This document shows, piece by piece, positions 24,147-32,321 of a stretch of 45,632 bases of DNA. Made by a program: the position numbers and the translations under genes. The notes below the pieces were generated by a model, which was given only the letters and a program-made list of their open reading frames with translations, made no database searches and had not been told where the DNA came from. The DNA is taken from the NCBI GenBank assembly GCA_025463515.1, contig JAODAQ010000036.1:1-45632 (forward strand). Direction: 5' to 3'. Origin of the DNA: Rhodoglobus sp. (GTDB lineage: Bacteria > Actinomycetota > Actinomycetes > Actinomycetales > Microbacteriaceae). How positions within the stretch are numbered: position 1 is the first letter of the stretch; each line of letters begins with the position of its first letter.

Positions 24147-24235
24147 GCAAAACGTGTAGCGCGAGCGCCCCCCGACCGTGGGGGCGGGCTGACCCGCGCC
24201 GCGACCGCGGGGCGGACTGACCCGGATGCCGCGGC

Positions 24236-25183
24236 TCAGGTCTTGCGCAGCAGCACGCTCGAGACGGCGTGATCGGCGCCCTTGCGCAGCACGAGGTCGG
24301 CGCGGGGACGCGTCGGGACGATGTTCTGCACCAGGTTCGGCTCGTTGATCGCCTGCCAGATGCCGCGGGCGCGGGCACGGGCCTCGTCCTCGGTCAGGGA
24401 CGCGAACCGGTGGAAGTAGGACTGCGGGTTGGTGAACGCCCCGCGCTGCAGCCGCAGGAAGCGCTCCTCGTACCAGCGCGCGATGTCGGCGGTGCGGGCA
24501 TCCACGTAGATGGAGAAGTCGAACAGGTCGCTCACGGCGAGGCTGCGGCCCGGGGCCGCGGGCTGGAGGACGTTGAGCCCCTCCACGATGAGAACGTCGG
24601 GCGCGTTCACCACGATCTCGGCGTCGGGCACGATGTCGTACGCGAGGTGCGAGTAGAAGGGAGCGCGCACTTCGCGGGCGCCGCTCTTCACCTTGCTGAC
24701 GAAGCGCAGCAGCGCGCGGCGGTCGTACGACTCGGGGAAGCCCTTGCGCTCCATGAGCCCGCGGCGCTCGAGCTCCGCGTTCGGGAACAGGAACCCGTCC
24801 GTCGTCACCAGCTCGACCCGGGGGGTGCCCTCCCAGCGCCCGAGGAGCTCGCGCAGCAGCCGCGCGACCGTCGACTTGCCCACCGCTACCGAGCCCGCCA
24901 CACCGATCACGAACGGCGTGTGCGGCGAGCGCTCGCCGAGGAACGAGGATGTCGCGGCGTGCAGGTTCCGCGCGCCCTCCGCGTACAGCGACAGCAGCCG
25001 GCTGAGCGGGAGGTACACCGCAGCGACCTCGCCGAGGTCGAGCTCGTCGCCGAGGCCGCGCAGCTCGATGACCTCGGTAGCGGTCAGCGGAGCGGTGACG
25101 GTGGGGGCCAGCGCCGCCCAATCGGCCCGGTCCAACTCGATGAACGGGGACTCGTGACCGTGGGTCGAGGCGGGGTCGGACAT
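24236..25183 (-). CDS. coaA: Type I pantothenate kinase
   Basis: Phosphorylates pantothenate, the first step of CoA synthesis. The 315-residue product has the P-loop GSVAVGKS at about 97-104, [20 protein letters not shown], the pantothenate-binding region [29 protein letters not shown] and the ending [20 protein letters not shown]. The ATG at 25183 is chosen because it gives the normal N-terminus; an open frame continues far upstream antisense to glmS but is not credible. TAGGCT lies 7 nt before the ATG, so the mRNA is probably leaderless. The glmM-coaA-glmS neighbourhood is common in actinobacteria. Confidence 0.94.
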   Translation of the reverse strand: MSDPASTHGHESPFIELDRADWAALAPTVTAPLTATEVIELRGLGDELDLGEVAAVYLPLSRLLSLYAEGARNLHAATSSFLGERSPHTPFVIGVAGSVAVGKSTVARLLRELLGRWEGTPRVELVTTDGFLFPNAELERRGLMERKGFPESYDRRALLRFVSKVKSGAREVRAPFYSHLAYDIVPDAEIVVNAPDVLIVEGLNVLQPAAPGRSLAVSDLFDFSIYVDARTADIARWYEERFLRLQRGAFTNPQSYFHRFASLTEDEARARARGIWQAINEPNLVQNIVPTRPRADLVLRKGADHAVSSVLLRKT

Positions 25184-25190
25184 TCCCCCC

Positions 25191-25196
25191 AGCCTA
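25191..25196 (-). promoter_or_regulatory. Putative leaderless -10 of coaA
   Basis: On the minus strand TAGGCT ends 7 nt before the coaA ATG (25183). The whole divergent gap to glmS is 33 bp. Confidence 0.5.
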
Positions 25197-25203
25197 CTGG
25201 CAC

Positions 25204-25209
25204 TAAAAT
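25204..25209 (+). promoter_or_regulatory. Putative leaderless -10 of glmS
   Basis: TAAAAT ends 7 nt before the glmS ATG (25217). A GGGGG run touches the start but is too close to act as a normal ribosome site. It is back to back with the coaA -10. Confidence 0.55.
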
Positions 25210-25216
25210 CGGGGGC

Positions 25217-27064
25217 ATGTGTGGAATCGTGGGCTACGTCGGTGACAATAAGAGCCTCGAGGTGCTCCTCGGGGGCCTCAAGCGCCTCGAGTACCGGGGT
25301 TACGACTCCGCGGGAGTCGCCGTCATCGGCGAGGACGGGACGATGGACACCCGCAAGCGCGCGGGCAAGCTCCAGGTGCTCCTCGACGACCTCGAGACGC
25401 GCCCGATCGCCAATGGCGCCACGGGCATCGGCCACACCCGCTGGGCCACGCACGGCGGTCCGACCGACCGCAATGCGCACCCGCACCTCGGCGCGGACGG
25501 CAAGCTCGCCCTCATCCACAACGGGATCATCGAGAACTTCTCCGAGCTCAAGCAGGAGCTGCTCGACAGCGGCGCGACCTTCTCGAGCGAGACCGACACC
25601 GAGGTCGCCGCGATCCTGGTCGGCCGCGAGTACGAGCAGACCCACGACCTCACCGAGTCGCTCCGCCGCGTGGTAGCGCGCCTCGAGGGCGCCTTCACCC
25701 TCCTCGTGATGCACGCCGACCAGCCCGGCATCGTCGTCGGCGCCCGCCGCAACTCCCCGCTCGTGATCGGCCTGGGCGACGGCGAGAACTTCCTCGGCTC
25801 CGACGTCGCCGCGTTCGTCGAGTTCACCCGGCGCGCGGTCGCGATCGGCCAGGACCAGATCGTCACGATCCGGCCCGACTCGGTCGTCGTCACCGATTTC
25901 GAGGGCGCCCCGGTCGAGACCGAGGAGTTCGAGATCGCCTGGGATGCCTCGGCCTCCGAGAAGGGCGGCTGGTCGAGCTTCATGGCCAAGGAGATCAGCG
26001 AGGAGCCCGAAGCCGTCGCCAACACGATCCTCGGCCGCGTCCACGACGGGCTGGTAGACCTCAAGGAGCTCGAGCCGCTGGGCGATCTCAAGGACATCGA
26101 CCGCATCGTCATCATCGCGTGCGGCACCGCCGCCTACGCGGGAATGCTCGGCAAGTACGCGATCGAGCAGTGGTCGCGCATCCCCGTGGACGTCGAGCTC
26201 AGCCACGAGTTCCGCTACCGCAACCCGATCCTCACCGAGCGCACGCTCGTGATCTCGATCAGCCAGTCGGGCGAGACCATGGACACGCTCATGGCCGTCA
26301 AGTACGCGGTCGATCACAAGGCCAAGGTGCTCTCCGTCTGCAACACGCAGGGCGCCACGATTCCGCGCGAGTCGCACGCCGTCGTCTACACCCACGCGGG
26401 CCCGGAGGTCGCGGTCGCGTCGACCAAGGCGTTCCTCGCCCAGGTCACCGCCCTTTACCTGATCGGCCTCGAGCTCGGCAAGCTGCGCGGCACGCTCGCC
26501 GACGACGAGATCCGTGAGAACGTCCGCGAGCTGCAGGCCGTGCCGGAGAAGATCGCCGAGATCCTCTCCGTCTCGCAGGCCGAGATCGCCCAGCTCGCGC
26601 ACTGGATGACCGACACCCAGTCCGTGCTGTTCCTCGGCCGCAATGTCGGCTACCCGGTCGCCCTCGAGGGCGCGCTCAAGCTGAAGGAGCTCGCCTACAT
26701 CCACGCCGAGGGCTTCGCGGCCGGCGAGCTCAAGCACGGCCCGATTGCGCTCATCGAGCCCGGACAGGTCGTGTTCGTCGTCGTCCCGAGCCCGCGCGAC
26801 CCCAACTCGCTGCACCCCAAGGTCGTCTCGAACATCCAGGAGATCCGCGCGCGCGGCGCCCGGGTCATCGCGATCGCCGAGAAGGGGGATGCCGCGGTGC
26901 TCCCCTTCGCGGACGAGGTCATCCCGATCCCGCTCGCCGGCTCGCTCTTCGAGCCCTTCCTGGCGGTCGTGCCCCTGCACATCTTCGGCATGGAGCTCTC
27001 CTCCGCCAAGGGCCTCGACGTCGACCAGCCGCGCAACCTCGCCAAGTCCGTCACGGTGGAGTAG
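25217..27064 (+). CDS. glmS: Glutamine-fructose-6-phosphate aminotransferase (isomerizing)
   Basis: Makes glucosamine-6-phosphate from fructose-6-phosphate and glutamine, the entry to UDP-GlcNAc. The 615-residue protein starts [10 protein letters not shown], with Cys2 as the glutaminase nucleophile, and has [22 protein letters not shown] and HNGIIEN in the N-terminal domain. Two SIS sugar-isomerase domains follow ([26 protein letters not shown], then [19 protein letters not shown]), ending with NLAKSVTVE. No glmS ribozyme is expected or seen; the gap upstream is only 33 bp. Confidence 0.97.
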   Translation: MCGIVGYVGDNKSLEVLLGGLKRLEYRGYDSAGVAVIGEDGTMDTRKRAGKLQVLLDDLETRPIANGATGIGHTRWATHGGPTDRNAHPHLGADGKLALIHNGIIENFSELKQELLDSGATFSSETDTEVAAILVGREYEQTHDLTESLRRVVARLEGAFTLLVMHADQPGIVVGARRNSPLVIGLGDGENFLGSDVAAFVEFTRRAVAIGQDQIVTIRPDSVVVTDFEGAPVETEEFEIAWDASASEKGGWSSFMAKEISEEPEAVANTILGRVHDGLVDLKELEPLGDLKDIDRIVIIACGTAAYAGMLGKYAIEQWSRIPVDVELSHEFRYRNPILTERTLVISISQSGETMDTLMAVKYAVDHKAKVLSVCNTQGATIPRESHAVVYTHAGPEVAVASTKAFLAQVTALYLIGLELGKLRGTLADDEIRENVRELQAVPEKIAEILSVSQAEIAQLAHWMTDTQSVLFLGRNVGYPVALEGALKLKELAYIHAEGFAAGELKHGPIALIEPGQVVFVVVPSPRDPNSLHPKVVSNIQEIRARGARVIAIAEKGDAAVLPFADEVIPIPLAGSLFEPFLAVVPLHIFGMELSSAKGLDVDQPRNLAKSVTVE

Positions 27065-27083
27065 GGCTCGTGAGGAGCGCGCC

Positions 27084-27452
27084 GTGATCGTCGGCATCGG
27101 CGTCGACGTGGTCGATATCGCTCGGTTCGAGCGCGGCCTGATCCGTACGCCGGCGCTCAAGCAGAGGCTGTTCGCCGAGAGCGAACAGGTTCGGGACGGC
27201 GCACCCATGCCGCTGCGCTCGCTCGCCGGCAGGTTCGCGGCGAAGGAGGCGCTCATCAAGGCGCTCGGCGACTCGACCGGCGTCACCTGGCACGACATGC
27301 GCGTCGTCTCCGACGCGCTGGGCAACCCGGGCTTCGAGCTGTACGCGTCCACCAAGTCGATCGCCGACGCCAGGGGCATCACCGCAATCCACCTCTCCAT
27401 GAGCCACGACGCCGGGTTCGCGATCGCGTACGTCGTGGCGGAGGCGCCGTGA
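27084..27452 (+). CDS. acpS: Holo-[acyl-carrier-protein] synthase
   Basis: Transfers 4'-phosphopantetheine from CoA to acyl carrier protein. The 122-residue protein has the two signature blocks [17 protein letters not shown] (magnesium-binding aspartate) and [13 protein letters not shown], and the ending [18 protein letters not shown]. The GTG at 27084 follows the glmS stop by 19 nt with GAGGAG upstream. Its stop overlaps the alr GTG (GTGA). CoaA upstream supplies the CoA pathway. Confidence 0.95.
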   Translation: MIVGIGVDVVDIARFERGLIRTPALKQRLFAESEQVRDGAPMPLRSLAGRFAAKEALIKALGDSTGVTWHDMRVVSDALGNPGFELYASTKSIADARGITAIHLSMSHDAGFAIAYVVAEAP

Positions 27453-28528
27453 GGGAGGCGTTCGTCGACCTCGGGGCCGTCGCCCGCAACGTCGCGGCGA
27501 TGCGCGCAGTCGTGGGCGATGTGACGACCATGGCCGTGGTGAAGGCGAACGCCTACGGCCACGGCGCCGTCCCGGTCGCGCGCGCGGCGCTCGAGGGCGG
27601 GGCAGACTGGCTGGGAGTGGTCGACCTCGACGAGGCGCTCGAGCTGAGGGCGGCGGGCATGTCCGCTCCCGTGTTCGCGTGGCTGCACGACCCCGCCGCC
27701 GACTTCGACGCGGCCGTCGAGCACGGGATCGACATCGGGGTGAGCTACCTCGACCAGCTCGACCGGGCTGCCGCGGCATCCGGGCGCCCTGCTGTGCATA
27801 TGAAGGTCGACACCGGGCTCGGCCGCAACGGCATCGCGCCCGGCGACTGGGCCGCGGTGTTCGACGCCGCGGCGGAGCACGAGCGAGCGGGGCGCGTGCT
27901 GATCCGCGGGCTGTGGACCCACCTTGCGGGCGCTGACGACTCCGCGCAGCTCGCGCAGTTCGGCGAGGCCCGCGCGGCGGCTGCTGCGGCGGGCCTCGAG
28001 CCAGAACTGTTCCACGTGGGGGCCACCGGGGCGGCCCTGCGCCAGCCCGAGTCGCGCTTCGACCTCGTTCGGCTCGGCATCGGCATCTACGGCGTCTCGC
28101 CGTTCGACGACACGGATGCCGCCGGCCTCTCCCTCACGCCGGCGATGACGCTCACCGCCACGGTCGTCTCCGCGAAGCGGGTCGCGGCGGGCACCGGAGT
28201 CTCGTACGCCCACGACTACGTGACCCCCCGCGAGACCACGCTCGCGCTCGTGCCCCTCGGCTATGCCGACGGGATCCCGCGCCACGCCTCGTCCCGCGGC
28301 CCGGTGTCGATCAACGGCACCACCTACCGCATCGCCGGCCGCGTCGCCATGGACCAGTTCGTCGTGGACGTGGGCGACGACCCCGTGGCGGTGGGCGACC
28401 GCGCCGTACTGTTCGGCGACCCGGCGACCGGTGTGCCCTCCGTCGACGACTGGGCCGCCGCCGCCGACACCATCAACTACGAGATCGTCACCCGGATCGG
28501 CAACCGCGTGAAGCGGGTCTACCTGTGA
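27449..28528 (+). CDS. alr: Alanine racemase
   Basis: PLP-dependent interconversion of L- and D-alanine for peptidoglycan. The 359-residue protein has the PLP lysine in [20 protein letters not shown], the substrate-side tyrosine in [12 protein letters not shown] and the closing [39 protein letters not shown]. The usual SYG is SYA here, a conservative change. The GTG start overlaps the acpS stop and the stop overlaps the tsaE GTG. Confidence 0.95.
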   Translation: MREAFVDLGAVARNVAAMRAVVGDVTTMAVVKANAYGHGAVPVARAALEGGADWLGVVDLDEALELRAAGMSAPVFAWLHDPAADFDAAVEHGIDIGVSYLDQLDRAAAASGRPAVHMKVDTGLGRNGIAPGDWAAVFDAAAEHERAGRVLIRGLWTHLAGADDSAQLAQFGEARAAAAAAGLEPELFHVGATGAALRQPESRFDLVRLGIGIYGVSPFDDTDAAGLSLTPAMTLTATVVSAKRVAAGTGVSYAHDYVTPRETTLALVPLGYADGIPRHASSRGPVSINGTTYRIAGRVAMDQFVVDVGDDPVAVGDRAVLFGDPATGVPSVDDWAAAADTINYEIVTRIGNRVKRVYL

Positions 28529-29004
28529 TCGTGGAGAGCCCTGAGGCCATGGCGGAGTTCGGAGCGGCACTCGCGCGCGAGCTGCGCGCCGGCGACCTCG
28601 TGCTGCTCAACGGCGAGCTGGGCGCGGGCAAGACCACGCTCACCCGCGGCATCGGCGAGGCCCTCGGCGTGCGCGGCGCGGTCACGAGCCCGACGTTCGT
28701 CCTCGCGCGCACGCACCCGCGGGCCTCGACAGGCTCGACCACCGGGGCGCCTCTAGTGCACGTGGACGCCTACCGCCTCGGCAGCGCGATGGAGCTCGAC
28801 GACCTCGACATCGACTACGCGGGCTCGATCGTGGTCGTGGAGTGGGGCAAGGGCCTCACCGACGGCATCACCGAGGACTGGCTCGAGATCGACATCGACC
28901 GCCCGCACGGCGGCGACCCGGACGCCGAGGTCGAGCCCCGCACCGTCACGCTCACGGCGCACGGAGCCCGGTGGAAGGAGTGGGTCGATGCTGCTCGCGA
29001 TTGA
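28525..29004 (+). CDS. tsaE: tRNA t6A synthesis ATPase TsaE, with in-frame repeat insertion
   Basis: TsaE is the ATPase partner of TsaB/TsaD in making N6-threonylcarbamoyladenosine on tRNA. The 159-residue protein has the P-loop [14 protein letters not shown] (about 30-43), [17 protein letters not shown] and VVEWGKGL. Residues about 66-74 (RASTGSTTG) are encoded by DNA matching a REP-like element (28724-28751) and are not expected in the family, so this loop looks like an in-frame insertion. GTG start overlaps alr; the 3' end overlaps tsaB by 17 nt. Confidence 0.93.
   Translation: MIVESPEAMAEFGAALARELRAGDLVLLNGELGAGKTTLTRGIGEALGVRGAVTSPTFVLARTHPRASTGSTTGAPLVHVDAYRLGSAMELDDLDIDYAGSIVVVEWGKGLTDGITEDWLEIDIDRPHGGDPDAEVEPRTVTLTAHGARWKEWVDAARD
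28724..28751. repeat. REP-like element (family 2) inside tsaE
   Basis: CCTCGACAGGCTCGACC followed by ACCGGGGCGCC. Its core (28725-28747) matches 5794-5817 between rpmJ and rpsM at most positions. Sequences of this type (CTCGACNNGCTCGACCACCGG) are, from memory, common intergenic repeats in Microbacteriaceae. Confidence 0.6.
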
Positions 29005-29602
29005 CACCTCGGCAGGCACGAGCGTCGCCGTCGTCGACCGTGAGGCGGGCATCCTCGCCGAGCACTCCTCCGACGACACCCGCCGTCACGCCGAGGTCAT
29101 CGGCGAGCTCATCGCGGCCTGCCTCGCCGACTCGGGCATCGAGATCGCCGACCTCTCGGGCGTCGTCTCGGGCATGGGCCCAGGGCCGTTCACCGGCCTG
29201 CGCGTGGGCATCGCGGCCGCCCGCGCCTTCGCGTTCGGCGCGGGCAAGCTCGTGGTCCCGATCGCCAGCCACGACGCGATCGCGTTCGGCGAGCCCGGGC
29301 TGTTCGTGGTCGCGACGGACGCGCGCCGCAGCGAGCTCTACTGGTCCGCCTACGGGCCTCCGGATGCCGCGGGCCTGCCCACCCGTACGGCCGGCCCCTC
29401 CCTGGTGAAGGCCGTGGACCTCGAGTCCGCCGTGCCCGCCGGCCACCGCGTCATCCGGGCCAGCACCGTCTCTGCCGCCTCCCTCGGGCTCCTCGCCGAG
29501 GCGCTCTACGCGAACGGACGGCCCTTCGCCGCCGACGAGCCGCTCTACCTCCGCTCGCCCGACGTGACGCTGTCGGCCGGCCCGAAGCGGGTGACCTCGT
29601 GA
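28988..29602 (+). CDS. tsaB: tRNA t6A synthesis protein TsaB
   Basis: TsaB is the non-catalytic scaffold that pairs with TsaD. The 204-residue product begins [20 protein letters not shown] and has the family hallmark VVSGMGPGPFTGLRVGIAAA, followed by VVATDARRSELYWSAYG. It lacks the metal-binding histidines of TsaD, as expected. The ATG at 28988 overlaps the end of tsaE. A family 1 palindromic repeat lies just after its stop. Confidence 0.94.
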   Translation: MLLAIDTSAGTSVAVVDREAGILAEHSSDDTRRHAEVIGELIAACLADSGIEIADLSGVVSGMGPGPFTGLRVGIAAARAFAFGAGKLVVPIASHDAIAFGEPGLFVVATDARRSELYWSAYGPPDAAGLPTRTAGPSLVKAVDLESAVPAGHRVIRASTVSAASLGLLAEALYANGRPFAADEPLYLRSPDVTLSAGPKRVTS

Positions 29603-29604
29603 GC

Positions 29605-29676
29605 GGGTCGAGTAGCGCCCTCTGGGGCGCGTATCGAGACGGGTTTCGATACGGCGCTGGCGCGCCTACTCAACCC
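29605..29676. repeat. Dispersed palindromic repeat, family 1, copy 3
   Basis: Outer arms GGGTCGAGTAG (29605-29615) and CTACTCAACCC (29666-29676); inner arms CGTATCGAGAC (29630-29640) and GTTTCGATACG (29643-29653). It starts 2 nt after the tsaB stop and ends 17 nt before rimI, inside an otherwise tightly packed operon. Confidence 0.85.
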
Positions 29677-29693
29677 ACCCGGGCGGTGACCAC

Positions 29694-30173
29694 GTGACCT
29701 GGCAACTGCGCGCCGCGACACCCGACGACCTTGACGCGATCATGGCGATCGAGACATCCGTCTTCCCGGAGGACGCGTGGTCGTCCGCCAGCATGCTCGC
29801 TGAGCTGCACGACCGCAACGGCTACTACCTCGTCGCGTTCCCGCCCGGAGACCCCGCCCGGATCGACGCCTACGCGGGCCTGCGTGCTCCCCGCCGCCAG
29901 CCGCAGGCCGACATCCAGACCATCGCGGTCGTCGAGGATGCCCGCCGCCAGGGCCTCGGCCGCGTGCTCATGCTGCGCCTCATCGACGAGGCGCGCGAGC
30001 GCGGCGCGACGGAGCTGTTCCTGGAGGTGCGCGCCGACAACCCCGGCGCGCAGACCCTGTACGCGTCCCTCGGGTTCGAGCAGATCGCAGTCCGGCCGAA
30101 GTACTACGGGGGAGTCGTCGACGCCGTGATCATGCGCCTGACCATCCCCGCGCCCCGGACGGGAATCGCATGA
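29694..30173 (+). CDS. rimI: Ribosomal-protein-alanine N-acetyltransferase RimI-like (GNAT)
   Basis: A 159-residue GNAT acetyltransferase. The N-terminus [20 protein letters not shown], the VFPEDAWS loop, the acetyl-CoA-binding motif [20 protein letters not shown] and [20 protein letters not shown], with the conserved tyrosine, fit RimI. The exact protein substrate is uncertain. It lies between tsaB and tsaD, its usual place; the stop overlaps the tsaD ATG. A palindromic repeat separates it from tsaB. Confidence 0.9.
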   Translation: MTWQLRAATPDDLDAIMAIETSVFPEDAWSSASMLAELHDRNGYYLVAFPPGDPARIDAYAGLRAPRRQPQADIQTIAVVEDARRQGLGRVLMLRLIDEARERGATELFLEVRADNPGAQTLYASLGFEQIAVRPKYYGGVVDAVIMRLTIPAPRTGIA

Positions 30174-31240
30174 GCGAGCCGCTGGCCCTGCCCGCAGACG
30201 GGCCTCTGGTCCTGGGCATCGAGACGAGCTGCGACGAGACCGGCATCGGGATCGTGCGCGGCACCACCCTGCTCGCCAACGTGATCGCGTCGTCGATGGA
30301 GGAGCACGCCCGCTACGGCGGCGTCGTGCCCGAGGTCGCGGCGCGCGCCCACCTGGAGGCGCTCGTCCCGGCGCTCACGGAGGCGCTCGTCGAGGCCGGT
30401 GTCACGCTCGAGGAGCTCGACGCGATCGCGGTCACGAGCGGACCGGGCCTCTCGGGCGCGCTCATGGTCGGCGTGGGTGCGGCGAAGGCGCTCGCCCTCT
30501 CGCTGGGCAAGCCGCTCTACGCCGTGAACCACCTCGTCGGCCACGTCGGCGCCGACCTCATGGACCACGAGCCGCTCGACTACCCGACCATCGCCCTGCT
30601 CGTCTCCGGGGGGCACACGTCCCTCCTGCACGTGCGCGACCTCGTCTCCGATGTCGAGCTGCTGGGCGAGACCATCGACGACGCGGCGGGCGAGGCCTTC
30701 GACAAGGTCGCCCGACTCCTCGGCCTGCCCTACCCCGGAGGCCCCGAGATCGACCGCGCGGCGGTCGGGGGCGACCCGAGGGCCATCCGGTTCCCCCGCG
30801 GCCTGAGCCAGCAGAAGGACATGGAGAAGCACCGCTACGACTTCTCGTTCTCCGGGCTCAAGACCGCGGTCGCGCGCTGGGTGGAGCGGGAGCGCGACGA
30901 GGGCCGCGAGGTGGCGATCGCGGATGTCGCCGCGAGCTTCCGGGAGGCCGTGGTCGACGTGCTCCTGACCAAGGCCGTTGCCGCGTGCGTGGATCTGGGC
31001 GTGCCACGGCTGCTCCTCGGCGGAGGGGTCGTCGCCAACGCCCGGGTGCGCGAGCTCGCGGCCGAGCGCTGCGCGGCCGCGGGCATCCTGCTGCGCATCC
31101 CGCCGCTCTCGCTGTGCACCGACAACGGCGCGATGATCGCGGCGCTCGGCTCGCAGCTCATCATGGCCGGGCACGCCCCGTCGGGCCTCGACTTCGGGGC
31201 GGACTCCACGCTGCCCGTCACCGCCATACAGCAGTTCTGA
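30170..31240 (+). CDS. tsaD: tRNA threonylcarbamoyltransferase TsaD
   Basis: Transfers the threonylcarbamoyl group to A37 of tRNAs reading ANN codons. The 356-residue ASKHA-fold protein has [29 protein letters not shown], the metal-binding VNHLVGHVG (HxxxH), [26 protein letters not shown] and [16 protein letters not shown], and TDNGAMIA near the end. All expected catalytic residues are present. It is the last gene of the alr-tsaE-tsaB-rimI-tsaD unit. Confidence 0.96.
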   Translation: MSEPLALPADGPLVLGIETSCDETGIGIVRGTTLLANVIASSMEEHARYGGVVPEVAARAHLEALVPALTEALVEAGVTLEELDAIAVTSGPGLSGALMVGVGAAKALALSLGKPLYAVNHLVGHVGADLMDHEPLDYPTIALLVSGGHTSLLHVRDLVSDVELLGETIDDAAGEAFDKVARLLGLPYPGGPEIDRAAVGGDPRAIRFPRGLSQQKDMEKHRYDFSFSGLKTAVARWVERERDEGREVAIADVAASFREAVVDVLLTKAVAACVDLGVPRLLLGGGVVANARVRELAAERCAAAGILLRIPPLSLCTDNGAMIAALGSQLIMAGHAPSGLDFGADSTLPVTAIQQF

Positions 31241-31268
31241 CGCCGTTCGTAACCCCCGCGCGGTCCCG

Positions 31269-31297
31269 TTGACATCACGATGGGCTGCTGGAACGAT
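31269..31297 (+). promoter_or_regulatory. Putative promoter of the first DUF4190-like gene
   Basis: TTGACA (31269-31274) matches the -35 consensus and AACGAT (31292-31297), 17 nt later, is a partial -10. The gene also has a strong AAGGAG ribosome site, unlike its leaderless neighbours. Confidence 0.45.
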
Positions 31298-31337
31298 GAC
31301 AGGGCGCGACTAGCGCCAGTGAACTGAAGGAGTTCTC

Positions 31338-31697
31338 ATGACTGACCAGGTACCTCCCGTCCCCGCCCCCGAGGGCAACCCCGTGGCACCGGCTGCTCCT
31401 GCTGCCGCGCAGCCCGCCTACGCCGCCGCTGCTCCCGCAGCGGGCACGTGGAACGTGCTCGCCATCGTCTCGCTCGTGATCGCGATCGTCGGCTTCTCCT
31501 GGATCAGCCTCGGCGCCGTGATCACCGGTCACATCGCGCTCAGCCAGCTCAAGCAGAACCCGCAGCAGCAGGGCCGCGGCCTCGCTCTCGCGGGCACGAT
31601 CATCGGCTACGTCGGTATCGTGGCGACGGTCATCTGGGTCATCGCCATCATCGGCTTCGGCCTCCTCGCCGCGTCGACCGGCTACACCACGTACTAG
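31338..31697 (+). CDS. DUF4190-like membrane protein 1
   Basis: A 119-residue protein: a Pro/Ala-rich soluble N-terminus (about 1-36), then two membrane segments around WNVLAIVSLVIAIVGF and IIGYVGIVATVIWVIAIIGF, joined by the DUF4190 signature AVITGHIALSQLKQNPQQQG RGLALAGTIIGY. The function of the family is unknown; these proteins are often placed near septum or cell-envelope genes, but nothing specific can be said here. AAGGAG lies 6 nt before the ATG. It is the first of four tandem relatives and is followed by a strong terminator. Confidence 0.85.
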   Translation: MTDQVPPVPAPEGNPVAPAAPAAAQPAYAAAAPAAGTWNVLAIVSLVIAIVGFSWISLGAVITGHIALSQLKQNPQQQGRGLALAGTIIGYVGIVATVIWVIAIIGFGLLAASTGYTTY

Positions 31698-31707
31698 GCA
31701 CTGCCAG

Positions 31708-31744
31708 AAGAAGGGGCCCGCAGCGCTGCTGCGGGCCCCTTCTT
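31708..31744 (+). terminator. Terminator between DUF4190-like genes 1 and 2
   Basis: AAGAAGGGGCCCGCAGC (31708-31724) and GCTGCGGGCCCCTTCTT (31728-31744) form a perfect 17-bp stem with a GCT loop. The next gene's -10 (TAGGGT) begins 2 nt after it. Confidence 0.88.
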
Positions 31745-31746
31745 GC

Positions 31747-31752
31747 TAGGGT
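31747..31752 (+). promoter_or_regulatory. Putative leaderless -10 of DUF4190-like gene 2
   Basis: TAGGGT ends 6 nt before the ATG at 31759. The -35 region would lie in the terminator stem. Confidence 0.5.
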
Positions 31753-31758
31753 CGGACC

Positions 31759-32064
31759 ATGACTGCTGAACTCCCCGCTCCCGCGACGGCGCCCGCTCCC
31801 GGCGCCCCCTGGAACGTGCTCGCGATCGTCTCGCTCATCACCTCGCTCGTCGGCTTCAGCCTCGCCGGCATCATCACCGGCCACCTCAGCCTCGGCCAGC
31901 TCAAGACCTCGGGCGAGCAGGGCCACGGCCTGGCCCTGGCGGGCGTCATCATCGGCTATGCGAGCATCGCGCTCGCCGTCATCATCGGCGTGATCTTCGT
32001 CGCGGCCGCCGTGCTGTTCCCCCTGCTCTTCGTCGGCCTCAGCGGCCCGGACTTCCGGCGGTGA
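31759..32064 (+). CDS. DUF4190-like membrane protein 2
   Basis: A 101-residue paralogue of the previous protein with a shorter Pro/Ala N-terminus (APATAPAPGAPWNVLAIVSL), the linking motif GIITGHLSLGQLKTSGEQGH and GLALAGVIIGYASIALAVII. Two membrane segments. The start ATG has no ribosome site, but a -10-like hexamer lies 6 nt upstream. Its stop overlaps the GTG of the next gene, so the two are translationally coupled. Confidence 0.85.
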   Translation: MTAELPAPATAPAPGAPWNVLAIVSLITSLVGFSLAGIITGHLSLGQLKTSGEQGHGLALAGVIIGYASIALAVIIGVIFVAAAVLFPLLFVGLSGPDFRR

Positions 32065-32312
32065 CCACCGCGCCCGTCGTGAGGCGTACCAGCACCCTCT
32101 CGGTCGTCGCGCTCGTGGCGGCGTTCGTCGTCTCCGTCGCCGGTGTCGTGCTGGGCATCCTCGCCCTCGTGCAGATTCGGCGCACCGGGGAAGCGGGCCG
32201 GGGCCTCGCGATCGCGGCGATCGTGATCGGTGTTCTCGTCACGGCGTTCTTCATCTTCTCGTTCGCCCTGCCGTACCTCCTCAACGCGATGGCGGCTTTT
32301 CAGGAAGGCTAA
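32061..32312 (+). CDS. DUF4190-like membrane protein 3 (short)
   Basis: An 83-residue, two-segment membrane protein with the same plan reduced to its core: VVALVAAFVVSVAGVVLGIL, the polar link ALVQIRRTGEAGRGLAIAAI and a final hydrophobic segment VLVTAFFIFSFALPYLL. The GxITGH motif of the family has drifted to LGILALVQIRR. The GTG at 32061 overlaps the stop of gene 2. Confidence 0.75.
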   Translation: MTTAPVVRRTSTLSVVALVAAFVVSVAGVVLGILALVQIRRTGEAGRGLAIAAIVIGVLVTAFFIFSFALPYLLNAMAAFQEG

Positions 32313-32315
32313 AGT
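32310..32315 (+). promoter_or_regulatory. Putative leaderless -10 of DUF4190-like gene 4
   Basis: TAAAGT ends 6 nt before the ATG at 32322 and overlaps the stop codon of gene 3. Confidence 0.45.
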
Positions 32316-32321
32316 TTCCTC

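Noticed and set aside
16099-24235. Prophage, integrative element or genomic island with integrase
   Set aside because: No integrase, transposase, tRNA attachment site or flanking direct repeats were seen, and base composition looks like the rest.
25184-25216. glmS ribozyme upstream of glmS
   Set aside because: The gap is only 33 bp and the gene appears leaderless; there is no room for the ribozyme.
25184-28570. A very long minus-strand open frame continuing upstream of coaA through glmS, acpS and alr
   Set aside because: It is antisense to clear conserved genes, is low-complexity in composition, and arises from the high third-position GC. The coaA start at 25183 fits the family.
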